A stretch of 64,000 nucleotides of DNA, taken from assembly GCF_045124755.1 (NCBI RefSeq), contig NZ_JBGVMK010000105.1; one strand, given 5' to 3'. Positions 23,647-31,809 of the stretch are shown one piece after another (within the stretch, counting starts at the first letter, position 1; the number at the start of each line of letters is the position of its first letter). Source of the DNA: Succinimonas sp045124755 (lineage in GTDB: Bacteria; Pseudomonadota; Gammaproteobacteria; Enterobacterales; Succinivibrionaceae). A model generated the notes under the pieces. That model saw nothing but the letters and a program-made list of their open reading frames with translations. It did no database searches and had not been told where the DNA came from. A program made the translations under genes and the position numbers.

Positions 23647-26160
23647 TCACTTATTCCCGGCTTCGCTCCGCCGGGCTTCCTCATAAAGCCCGGTAATTTC
23701 CTTGGCGATCTCCGCGCATTCCGCCCTCAGGGAATCCGGACACTCCTTAAGCATGCTTTGCAGCCGTCCCGCGATCTGGGTTTTATAAAATGAGTTCATA
23801 TAGGTCCCGAGGATGCCGTTTTCCTTAAGGAAGGCGATTTTGCCCGGCTGCCCCCGGAGCAGCTTTCTGAACGTGTCCGGAGTAAAGCTGTTAGTGGCTG
23901 ACCCCGTTCTTCCGGCATAATAAACATGGGTGTAACGATCTGCAAGAACGAAATTCCGGGCCCGTTTCATAATCTGCCAGGAATATAAAGTGTCTTCTCC
24001 GATGGCCCCCTCAACAAATGAGATCTGCCGTGCCAGTTCTGTTCTTATCAGCATGCTCTGAATGCGCGGCGTTCTGAAAGACAGATCCGAGATAAGAAGA
24101 CCGTTCTCAAACTGTCTGACCGGAGCCCCGTCAAAGTTCAAAAGCATCCTGGCATAATTGTTAAAGGACACCAGCCGAGAACCGGCCCGGCAGTTGTTGC
24201 CGATGACAAGATCCGCTCCGGCTGCCCGGGCCTGCCGGAGCATGACGGAATAGGCATCCCCCAGGCATTCGTCATCAGGATCAAAAAAGAGGACATAGTC
24301 CCCGGAGGCCATTTCCAGAGCGCGATTCCGGGGCCGGGAGGCCGAACCGCTGCCGCCCCGGGGCAGCAGACAGGCCTTAACATTGGCGTAATGCCGGGAA
24401 AGCCAGTTAACCACGGCCAGAGTTCTCGCATCATGAGATCCGTCATCGGCAATAATGATTTCGCACTTCCGGAATACCGACAGTCTGAGAAGACTGGCAA
24501 AGGCCTTAAAATAAAGGAAGTCGCCGTTGTTATAGACCGGAAGGATCACCGTAAGCTCCGGTTTGCAATCCTGTGATGGCTCCCGGAACAGCGGACAGCA
24601 GCCGGAAGCAGATTCTCCCGCCGAAACCGGATCCTCGGCTCCCCGGAAGTCCCTGATATAGTTAAAGCGATCTCCGGCATAACCTTTCCCGGAACCAGAG
24701 AAGCTCTTATTAAGAATATCCTCCCGGGCATAGGCGGCCACCCGGAACACCGCGCTCCTGAAACTGCTTAAGGCTTTTATCTCGCATAATTCCGGCCCGG
24801 AAACAAAATCCCGTCCCCGGTAATAAGCCTCCTTGCTCACAAAATCCGCCCCAGTAAGCCTGAAGGCATTAACCATGTCCTCGAGATACCACTCCTCGTA
24901 AAAATCCTGGTCGGAAAACCAGGCAATAAGCTGGTAACGGGAGAGATCCCGGTTTTTAAGCTCGGCCTCTCCACAGGCCTCCCGGCATTCATAGGTCTGA
25001 CGGTTCAGGTTTGCCCGGAAAGCCTCCGTATCCGCGCCGACAACCAGCACCCGGATTTCCGGAAGAACGCTGCTGGCCGGAACTGAAGACAAATCCGGAG
25101 TCGCTCCTCCGTTTTCTCCTCGGCTTCCTTCTCCGCTTCCTCCCTCACCTTCTAACGCGGAGCAGTGCCGGGGATCCGCATACTCCGGGTATTTCCGAAA
25201 AAGCTCTCTCCGGCCGCAGAGACGGTTTGCATAAAGCTCCTCCGGCTTCAGGGAATTAATAATAAAGGGGATGTCATAAGAATCAAAGATGAGCGAGACC
25301 TGCGGCAGGTGATTATTAATGTCCGGGGAGTACAGCGCAAATACCGGATTTCCCCGGGCCAGATATCTTCGTATTCTCTCTTCCGCCGCAGAAGTCCGGA
25401 TTTCCGCCTCCCCGGCTCTGTCCGGAACGATACCCCCGCAGACTGCGGTTTCCCCGCCATGAATAAACATGATCTCCGGAGTTCCGGGAGTCATTTCCAT
25501 AACAATGCTCCCCGGCGCCGGGAGATCATTATCCCCTGAACGCACGGCGAGGCCGGCGGCTTTAAAGGCATCCGCAATGCTTTCCCGGATCCCGTGTTCA
25601 TCCGAAGAGCCATGAGACAAATCCCCGGAGATCACGGCTTCCGAAATATCCCCCATGCTGCCGGGAAGCGGATCCCGAGACATCACCCCGGGTCTCCGGC
25701 AAAGCTTTGCAAGCTCCGGCGCGAGGTCATGGAACATCATGAAGCCGTTTCTTTCAGCGTCCTCCATAGCGAAGGCTCGCATCATTTTATGAAACTTCAT
25801 CATCTCGGAATCTGGCTGAAACAGCGCTCTTAAGCCCCGCTCCAAAGCTATCCGGCATTCAGGAAATTTTCCGGCTTCATAAAATCTCAGGGCCAGCCAT
25901 TTCTCCTTGCCGGGACTGGGAGCGAGATCCCGCGACTCCTGCATCAGGCGAATTGCCTGCTCCAGAGAGGACGGGGTTTTCCAGAGCTCCCGGGCCAAAG
26001 CGGCAAGATTCAAAGCTAAGAGACGGGGACGGGAGGAGAGCTCTTTGATAAACCGTTCCCGCTCTTCCGGAGAATACCTGGCGAAACAGGCGCGGCAGGC
26101 TTTCAGCTGGCTGAAGGCAAAATAATAACGGAAAGAAAGGCCGGTAAGGGGGTTTTTCAT
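23647..26160 (-). CDS. Large capsule glycosyltransferase with C-terminal GT2 domain
   Basis: An 837-residue, at least three-part protein. Residues about 1-150 are helical and TPR-like. The middle (about 160-520) resembles a glycan-enzyme module with Rossmann-like segments but I cannot name its family. A GT2 domain spans about 540-790: TVILPVYNNGDFLY, then IIIADDGSHDARTL, and the metal-binding LFFDPDDECLGD. It transfers a sugar from a nucleotide donor during polysaccharide assembly; substrate unknown. It starts 168 bp after the stop of the exporter gene kpsE, on the same strand, so it likely belongs to the capsule operon. Composition matches the GC-rich part of the locus. Confidence 0.8.
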   Translation of the reverse strand: MKNPLTGLSFRYYFAFSQLKACRACFARYSPEERERFIKELSSRPRLLALNLAALARELWKTPSSLEQAIRLMQESRDLAPSPGKEKWLALRFYEAGKFPECRIALERGLRALFQPDSEMMKFHKMMRAFAMEDAERNGFMMFHDLAPELAKLCRRPGVMSRDPLPGSMGDISEAVISGDLSHGSSDEHGIRESIADAFKAAGLAVRSGDNDLPAPGSIVMEMTPGTPEIMFIHGGETAVCGGIVPDRAGEAEIRTSAAEERIRRYLARGNPVFALYSPDINNHLPQVSLIFDSYDIPFIINSLKPEELYANRLCGRRELFRKYPEYADPRHCSALEGEGGSGEGSRGENGGATPDLSSVPASSVLPEIRVLVVGADTEAFRANLNRQTYECREACGEAELKNRDLSRYQLIAWFSDQDFYEEWYLEDMVNAFRLTGADFVSKEAYYRGRDFVSGPELCEIKALSSFRSAVFRVAAYAREDILNKSFSGSGKGYAGDRFNYIRDFRGAEDPVSAGESASGCCPLFREPSQDCKPELTVILPVYNNGDFLYFKAFASLLRLSVFRKCEIIIADDGSHDARTLAVVNWLSRHYANVKACLLPRGGSGSASRPRNRALEMASGDYVLFFDPDDECLGDAYSVMLRQARAAGADLVIGNNCRAGSRLVSFNNYARMLLNFDGAPVRQFENGLLISDLSFRTPRIQSMLIRTELARQISFVEGAIGEDTLYSWQIMKRARNFVLADRYTHVYYAGRTGSATNSFTPDTFRKLLRGQPGKIAFLKENGILGTYMNSFYKTQIAGRLQSMLKECPDSLRAECAEIAKEITGLYEEARRSEAGNK

Positions 26161-26328
26161 AAGAACTCCGTCTCAGAACGGCAGCAGGAAAAAGTCCCCT
26201 GCCGCCCGAATTCAGCGTATTTCTGAATGATTTTTAAAAATGGATTCTGGGAGGGAAGAAAATTTTGACAGGCAAAGGCGCCGGAGACGAGCTCGGAGCG
26301 CCCTGCCATGGTGGCGTAAAGCCCCGTT

Positions 26329-27669
26329 TTAATCCACATGATCCAGAATTACCGCCTTCAGAAGCTGGAACATGCCCATAACCAGAAACAGGGTAATCCA
26401 AGTGGCAAAGAAGCTGTAGATCCGGTCAGGTTTCATGGCATATTCCGGCTTTGACGGCGCCTGAATCACCGAAACGTGCTTAATCAGCCGGGCGGCGTTC
26501 ATCTGTCCCTTGACCAGGCCGGTAAGAGCTGAGGAGTAGATCTCCTTCTTGAACTCCACGTCCATCTTATAAAGCTGCTCCTGCTCCACCAGCTCGTTAA
26601 GAGCGGTACTGCCATTTGAGGTCAGAAGTCCCCGCACCCGGCTTAGCTGCGTTTCCACAGCTTCCAGGTTGTTCTTCAGGGTCAGGGCCAGCTGATTCCC
26701 GCCGGCCAGCGCCGGAGGCAAGGAATTGATTCTGATGGTAAGCTCGGATTTCTGCTTCTCCAGATCCAGAATGAGCTTCTGATATCCTTCCACTTCAGCG
26801 GTGGGGGAGCTCAGATTTTTGCGGTTCTGAAAGCTCAGGAGATTCTGATTGGCCTTAAGGAGCTCCTGCCGGGCCAGATCCACCTGCTTTTCCAGAAATA
26901 CCACCTGCTCATCGGCGATTTCATGACTGACCCGGTTCATAAAGGATTCGCCTTCGCTGACCAGAAAGGAGGCGAGCTGGTAGGCGGTTTCAGAATCAAA
27001 GGCTTCGGCCCGGAGCCGCACCACACCGCTGAACTCATCGTAGTAAACGCCGACCCGGTTCATGAAATACCGGTAAAACCATTCGATTTCAATGCTCTTA
27101 AACCACATTCTGGAGAAGAAGTCATTTTTGGGATCGCTGTAGTGTTCCCGGAGATGGAGCTTTTTATCGGCCTTCTTCAGCATATCCACCGATAACAGGT
27201 ACTCCCGGAGCACCAGCTGATCGGTTTTATTGCCGGCATTGCCGCTGAACATGCTGAGAATGTCCCCGGTATCCCCGGATCCGGAGGTATCGGTGTTCTG
27301 CACAAAAAACACCGCTTCGGAAACATAACGCCCGGAAGCATAGGCCCAGTAGCTGCTCAGAAGAACCCCCAGAAGCAAAGTCAAAAGATTAAGAATCTTA
27401 AACGCTCTGTTAACAATTCTGGTGGTCTGCCCCAGCATTTTCATGGTAGCGGTATTGATTTCAGGCTGGGGATTATTTGCTGCGGGGGCTTTGATAGCTC
27501 CACCTGCAGGAGCTGATGCCGCGGCCTTGTTGCCGGCTGCGGGAGCTGCCGCTTTGTTACCCCCGGCTGCAGGAGCTGCCGCGGCTTTGTTGCCTCCGGC
27601 TGCAGGAGCTGCTGCGGCTTTGTTGCCTCCGGCTGCGGGTGCTGCCGCCGGCGCTGCTTTATCTGTCAT
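26329..27669 (-). CDS. kpsE: Capsule export inner-membrane protein, KpsE/CtrB/BexC type
   Basis: A 446-residue polysaccharide co-polymerase-type protein. It has two membrane segments (about 92-110 and 421-441) enclosing a large periplasmic part with a coiled coil (about 245-345), as in KpsE/CtrB, which links the ABC transporter to the outer-membrane protein. Unusually, the cytoplasmic N-terminus carries about 65 residues of Ala/Pro/Gly/Asn/Lys repeats (APAAGGNKAAA-like, four copies) not expected in the family. The ATG overlaps the kpsT stop by four bases, so the two are translationally coupled. Conserved features near TM2 (PSKPEYAMKPDR) fit the proline-rich motif of these proteins. Confidence 0.92.
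   Translation of the reverse strand: MTDKAAPAAAPAAGGNKAAAAPAAGGNKAAAAPAAGGNKAAAPAAGNKAAASAPAGGAIKAPAANNPQPEINTATMKMLGQTTRIVNRAFKILNLLTLLLGVLLSSYWAYASGRYVSEAVFFVQNTDTSGSGDTGDILSMFSGNAGNKTDQLVLREYLLSVDMLKKADKKLHLREHYSDPKNDFFSRMWFKSIEIEWFYRYFMNRVGVYYDEFSGVVRLRAEAFDSETAYQLASFLVSEGESFMNRVSHEIADEQVVFLEKQVDLARQELLKANQNLLSFQNRKNLSSPTAEVEGYQKLILDLEKQKSELTIRINSLPPALAGGNQLALTLKNNLEAVETQLSRVRGLLTSNGSTALNELVEQEQLYKMDVEFKKEIYSSALTGLVKGQMNAARLIKHVSVIQAPSKPEYAMKPDRIYSFFATWITLFLVMGMFQLLKAVILDHVD
27514..27660. repeat. Repeats encoding the Ala/Pro/Gly-rich N-terminus of KpsE
   Basis: About four imperfect units of ~36 bp, each encoding roughly APAAGGNKAAAA, at the start of the kpsE-like gene (minus strand). Unit length is a multiple of three, so copy number can vary without loss of frame. 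Confidence 0.85.
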
Positions 27670-28328
27670 TTTTTAAGTGTTTCCTTGTAAACTTTCAGTG
27701 CATCGTCGATATTGTCGTACCAGGTAGCCTTTCCCTTGTAAAGAAAGATCCCGGACTCGCAGAAGGTTTTCAGCATGGCATCGTTATGGGCCACCATAAT
27801 GATGCTGGATCTGCCGGCTAAGTCCTTAAAGGCCTTGGCTGCCTTATCTCTGAAGGCGGCATCGCCGGCGGAGGTCACCTCATCCGAGACATAGACATCA
27901 AAATCAAAGGCCAGGGACAGGGCAAACTGCAGGCGGGATCTCATACCGGAGGAATAAGTGTTCACCGGCTTGTCAAAGGATTCTCCGATGTCCGCAAAAT
28001 CCTCAATGCGGCGGATTCTTTCCGGCATTTCATCCTCAAAGCCCTGCACCCGGCAGATAAACTTAGCGTTCTGCCGGCCGGTCATGGTAGGTTCCACCCC
28101 GCCGTTTCCCATGGGCCAGGACACCCGGCAGCGGCGTTCCACGGTGCCGTAGGAGGCATAGTCGGCTCCGCAGATTATTCTGAGCAAGGTGGACTTGCCG
28201 GCGCCGTTGCCCCCGATAATGCCCACGCTGCGGTTTTTGGGGATCACCAGACTGATGCCCTTTAAGACCCAGTCCCCCACCCCCTGCCGCGAGGTGTACC
28301 TTTTGTAGATATCCTTTAATATTATCAT
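27666..28328 (-). CDS. kpsT: Capsule exporter ATP-binding protein
   Basis: A 220-residue ABC ATPase of the ABC-2 polysaccharide export class, the size of KpsT/CtrD/BexA. Walker A GGNGAGKST is at about residues 39-47, the signature is YSSGMRSRLQFAL (about 124-136) and Walker B/switch DVYVSDEVTSAGD follows. It powers export of the finished lipid-linked polymer through KpsM. It overlaps kpsM (28325-29104) and kpsE by four bases on each side, the usual arrangement in group 2 capsule loci. Confidence 0.96.
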   Translation of the reverse strand: MIILKDIYKRYTSRQGVGDWVLKGISLVIPKNRSVGIIGGNGAGKSTLLRIICGADYASYGTVERRCRVSWPMGNGGVEPTMTGRQNAKFICRVQGFEDEMPERIRRIEDFADIGESFDKPVNTYSSGMRSRLQFALSLAFDFDVYVSDEVTSAGDAAFRDKAAKAFKDLAGRSSIIMVAHNDAMLKTFCESGIFLYKGKATWYDNIDDALKVYKETLKK

Positions 28329-29104
28329 TGTCTCACCAGCCTGGTTTCCAGAGCCTGATAAAGGGCCATGCCGATAACCAGCAGCACCAGAGCCCAGGCG
28401 TAAAGGTATGCCACACTGATATCTCCGGTCTGATGATAGAACTCGCCCCAGAAGCCGATGCGCATGGCCTCCACGCCATGAAGCACCGGATTAATTAACA
28501 GAAGCCCCCGGTATGGCTCCGGAATAATCGCTACGGGCATCATGACTCCGGAGATGATATACATGGGCATCATAAGTAACTGCAAAATAAAGCCGCTGTC
28601 CGGTACCAGGCGCATGGAAACCGAAGAAATAAGCCCATAGCCCAACCCCAGAAACCAAAGTCCGAAATACGCCAGAATGCATATGATGATATTATCCGGA
28701 AACATATTAAAGCCGGCCACCGCCAATGCTGCCACAATAATAAGGGAAACAAACAGCATGGCAAAGGCTTCCACCCCGCCCCGGCACAGGGCGGCATCAA
28801 AGGGCCGCACTTCCCGGAAGGCAAAGAAGGGCTTGCTGCAGTCAATGGAGTGCAAAACCTGCACCGCGGTTCTTCTGAATACAAAAAAAGCCAGCATCCC
28901 CACAGCCAGCCAGGGCTGCACCGGCACTCCCTGCATGGTTTTACTGTTGATTATGGTGTAAATGGAAGCGATAAACACCACATGAACGGAAGGCTCCAGA
29001 AGCAGCCATACCCAGGCCGCCCTGCTCCCGAAAAACCGGCTCAGGGCATCCTTTAAAAAAATGGCCTTCCAGACAATCAGCGTTTTTCTGAAGGGGGAGC
29101 TCAT
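28325..29104 (-). CDS. kpsM: Capsule exporter permease
   Basis: A 259-residue ABC-2 permease with six predicted membrane segments, matching KpsM/CtrC/BexB in size. Typical features are the basic N-terminus before the first helix (KTLIVWKAIFLKDALSRFFG), the re-entrant region and the MPMYIISGVMMP stretch. With KpsT it forms the inner-membrane transporter that moves the completed lipid-anchored capsule chain. It starts 12 bp after the outer-membrane lipoprotein gene and overlaps kpsT by four bases. Confidence 0.95.
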   Translation of the reverse strand: MSSPFRKTLIVWKAIFLKDALSRFFGSRAAWVWLLLEPSVHVVFIASIYTIINSKTMQGVPVQPWLAVGMLAFFVFRRTAVQVLHSIDCSKPFFAFREVRPFDAALCRGGVEAFAMLFVSLIIVAALAVAGFNMFPDNIIICILAYFGLWFLGLGYGLISSVSMRLVPDSGFILQLLMMPMYIISGVMMPVAIIPEPYRGLLLINPVLHGVEAMRIGFWGEFYHQTGDISVAYLYAWALVLLVIGMALYQALETRLVRQ

Positions 29105-29116
29105 GATGTCTCTCCC

Positions 29117-30349
29117 TTAGTCTGTCAGGTTGTTAATGGAATTACCCCAGGACAGGGCCGGGTTCACAATGGTGCCGATGAGCTTCAGGAACTTCTGCAG
29201 CTCATAGCCGGAGGCCGTGGCAATGTAAATCACGTCCCCGTCCTTAACCCGGAATTTCTGGGCCGCAAAAAAGCTGTCCGGCCGCCCGAAATCGATCTGA
29301 TACACCACCGGCACCTTGTCAGCATTTTCATAAAGGCCGCTGCCGGAGTCCGGATTTCCCGGAGTCTTTAAAGAGGGATCCTGCCCGATCTCCGCATAAA
29401 GCTTTTCCCAGCTCTCCCGATCCTCAAAACGGAACACAAAAACTCCCGAGGAATTGGCGCGATCGTCATTTAAGCCCCCGGCCCGGGACAAAGCCTGCGC
29501 CAGGGTGGCACCGGTGGCCTCAAGGCCTATCTCCTGAGTTTTGCCGGCCGCGCCCATAACCATAAATGTCCAGGGCTTGAAGGCTGCCACCAGCACATCT
29601 CCGGGAGCCAGGGTGACATTTTCCTGAGCATTTTCGATAACGGCGCTTAAGGGCATATCCACGGTAACATTATTGCGGGTCAGCTTCAGCATGACCTTGT
29701 TATAGTTTTCCGTTACGCCCCCGGCGAGAGCCACCGCATCCAGCACCCGTTCTCTTTTTACGGAAACGGGGATGTTTTTGCAATTTTTGAAATCTCCCAG
29801 CACGGTAACCTCTTCGCCGGTGCGGGAAGGAATATGCACCAGCACCTGCGGGTTATTGGCTTTGGAGGCCAGCGCCCGCAAAATCTTATCCTCGATTTCC
29901 CGCGCGGTTTTGCCCTTGACGGAAATGCGGCCCGCAAAGGGAACCGCGATCATGCCGTCGTTTTCCACAATCTGGGTGGGGAGCTTTTCTGATTTCACCG
30001 AGAGATCGGACACCGCGAGATCGCTGGCCCCGAACAGCAGAGCCGGAGCGCTTTCCCAGATATAGATGTCCAGAGCATCCCCCTGAGCAACCCGGTAATT
30101 GCCGTATCTGGCATTGCCGAAGGTTTCATAAAAGGAGCCGGGCTTTCCGATGCTCTCCAGAATGCTGCCGGTACGGGCATTTACCTGAACCAGAGGCACC
30201 GGAGCTTCATATTTTTCCTGATCCTCTGCTACTACGGAGCCGAATGAGGGACCGCCATGGGGCATGACGCACCCCCCAAGGGAACACAATCCGGCCAGAG
30301 CCAGCATAAGGGGGACAAATCTGAAAACTTTCCTTTTAAACATCAGCAT
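29117..30349 (-). CDS. Outer-membrane capsule export lipoprotein, CtrA/BexD type
   Basis: A 410-residue polysaccharide export protein (OPX family). The lipoprotein signal is clear: basic start, hydrophobic core and a lipobox ending at Cys27 (LGGC). The poly-sugar export domain starts near residue 85 (YRVAQGDALDIYIWE) and is followed by SLBB-like repeats (VTVLGDFKN, FMVMGAAGKTQEIGLEATG). The length is nearer to BexD/CtrA (about 390) than to E. coli KpsD (about 560). It forms the outer-membrane exit for the polymer. It is directly upstream of kpsM on the same transcript. An alternative ATG two codons downstream cannot be excluded. Confidence 0.92.
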   Translation of the reverse strand: MLMFKRKVFRFVPLMLALAGLCSLGGCVMPHGGPSFGSVVAEDQEKYEAPVPLVQVNARTGSILESIGKPGSFYETFGNARYGNYRVAQGDALDIYIWESAPALLFGASDLAVSDLSVKSEKLPTQIVENDGMIAVPFAGRISVKGKTAREIEDKILRALASKANNPQVLVHIPSRTGEEVTVLGDFKNCKNIPVSVKRERVLDAVALAGGVTENYNKVMLKLTRNNVTVDMPLSAVIENAQENVTLAPGDVLVAAFKPWTFMVMGAAGKTQEIGLEATGATLAQALSRAGGLNDDRANSSGVFVFRFEDRESWEKLYAEIGQDPSLKTPGNPDSGSGLYENADKVPVVYQIDFGRPDSFFAAQKFRVKDGDVIYIATASGYELQKFLKLIGTIVNPALSWGNSINNLTD

Positions 30350-30406
30350 TTAAAATACCAGCAATACCAAAATTTTCCTGTTATTCCGTCAGACAGAACC
30401 AAGGGC

Positions 30407-31780
30407 TCAGTCCGGAATCAGCCGGTACTTCCGGCACAGCCTTTTAAGAAGCTCCGCGGTCTGCTCCAGATCCGCATCCGTGTGATCAGCGGTAATGAAG
30501 AATCTGAGCCGGGCCTCCTGATCCGGCACCGCCGGATGGATAATTGGATGCACTGAAACCCCTTCTTTAAAAAGATCCGCGGCCAGAAGAGCCGCAATCC
30601 GGGAGCTTCCCGTGATCACCGGGATTACCGCATAGCCCAGAGCATGTCCGGTATTAATGCCGGCGCTCTTTAAAAGTTCCAGAAAGCGGGCGGAATTATG
30701 CTGCACCCGGGCAACGCGCTCCGGTTCCGCCGCCATGAGATCGAGAGCGGTCAGCACCGCCGCGGCCACCACCGGAGACAGCCCCACGCTGTAAACAAAG
30801 CCCGGAGCATAATAGCGGAGAATATCCGTGATATCCTGCCGGGCTGCAATATAGCCGCCGCAGCCCGCCAGGGTTTTGCTGAGGGTACCCATCCAGATAT
30901 CGGTGTCGGCGGGATCGCATTCCCAGTGCTCGTAAAGGCCCCGGCCGCGCTTTCCCAGCACGCCGAGAGAATGGGCCTCGTCAATCATCAAAATACAGCC
31001 GTAATGCTTTTTGATCCTGATAAACTCCGGGAGATCCGCAATGTCCCCGTCCATGCTGAAGAGCCCCTCAGTCACGATAAGGGTTCTCTTATAGCGGAGC
31101 CTTTGCTTGTCCAGAATCTGCCGGAGGGCCGTCATGCTGTTATGGGCATACGGAAAATACTGCGCCCCCGAAAGCTTTACCCCCTCAATGATGCTGTTAT
31201 GCGAGAGGGCATCGTAAAGGATGAGATCCCCCTTCCCGAACAGGGTGCTGATAACGCTGACATTGGTGGCATGGCCGCTGACAAACGCCAGAGCGTCAGG
31301 AGCATCGTAAAGAGCGGCCAGCTTCTTTTCCAGATCCCGGTGAAAGGTGCGTTCCCCGGCCACCACTCTGCTGGCTCCCACGGATGAACCGTACAGCTTA
31401 GCCGCTTCATAAACATTGCGGGAAATAAGAGGATGGCGGTTCAGTCCCAGATAATTGTAGCTGGAATAGTTAATGTATTCCCGGTCGCCGATGATAACCC
31501 GATCGCCATCGGTGATCCCCATTTCCTGAAAATACGGCACCCGGATCCCGCAGGCAGTGGCAAAGGAACGGGCCGCCAGAATATTCTCCAAGAGGGGATG
31601 GCGCTGAAAATCCAGATAAACCGGATCCACCGCATCCCGGGGTATCATCAGATCCTTTTCTGCAAACGTCCCCGGTGTCCCGCCGGAGGAGATCTCTTTG
31701 GCTTTCTCAGCCTTAATGCTGCTGGCGAGAGACATCAGCCCGGAAAGACCGCCGCCCGCGGAATTTTTGCTGTCTGTCAT
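30407..31780 (-). CDS. rkpG: Alpha-oxoamine synthase, RkpG-like
   Basis: A 457-residue PLP enzyme of the family that includes 8-amino-7-oxononanoate synthase and serine palmitoyltransferase. Visible motifs: NYLGL and GSSVGASRVVAGERTFH, the HNS loop, DEAHSLGVLGKRGRG, and TLSKTLAGCGGYI with the PLP-binding Lys. About 50 extra residues at the N-terminus are low complexity. These enzymes join an acyl thioester to an amino acid with loss of CO2, giving an amino-ketone. It begins 29 bp after the polyketide synthase, the same partner order as rkpA-rkpG of Sinorhizobium meliloti K-antigen synthesis. Inference: it releases the PKS chain as a long-chain amino-ketone used as a lipid carrier or anchor for the capsule. 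Confidence 0.85.
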   Translation of the reverse strand: MTDSKNSAGGGLSGLMSLASSIKAEKAKEISSGGTPGTFAEKDLMIPRDAVDPVYLDFQRHPLLENILAARSFATACGIRVPYFQEMGITDGDRVIIGDREYINYSSYNYLGLNRHPLISRNVYEAAKLYGSSVGASRVVAGERTFHRDLEKKLAALYDAPDALAFVSGHATNVSVISTLFGKGDLILYDALSHNSIIEGVKLSGAQYFPYAHNSMTALRQILDKQRLRYKRTLIVTEGLFSMDGDIADLPEFIRIKKHYGCILMIDEAHSLGVLGKRGRGLYEHWECDPADTDIWMGTLSKTLAGCGGYIAARQDITDILRYYAPGFVYSVGLSPVVAAAVLTALDLMAAEPERVARVQHNSARFLELLKSAGINTGHALGYAVIPVITGSSRIAALLAADLFKEGVSVHPIIHPAVPDQEARLRFFITADHTDADLEQTAELLKRLCRKYRLIPD

Positions 31781-31809
31781 TTATGCCCTCTTTCCTGCTC
31801 CTCAAAAAA

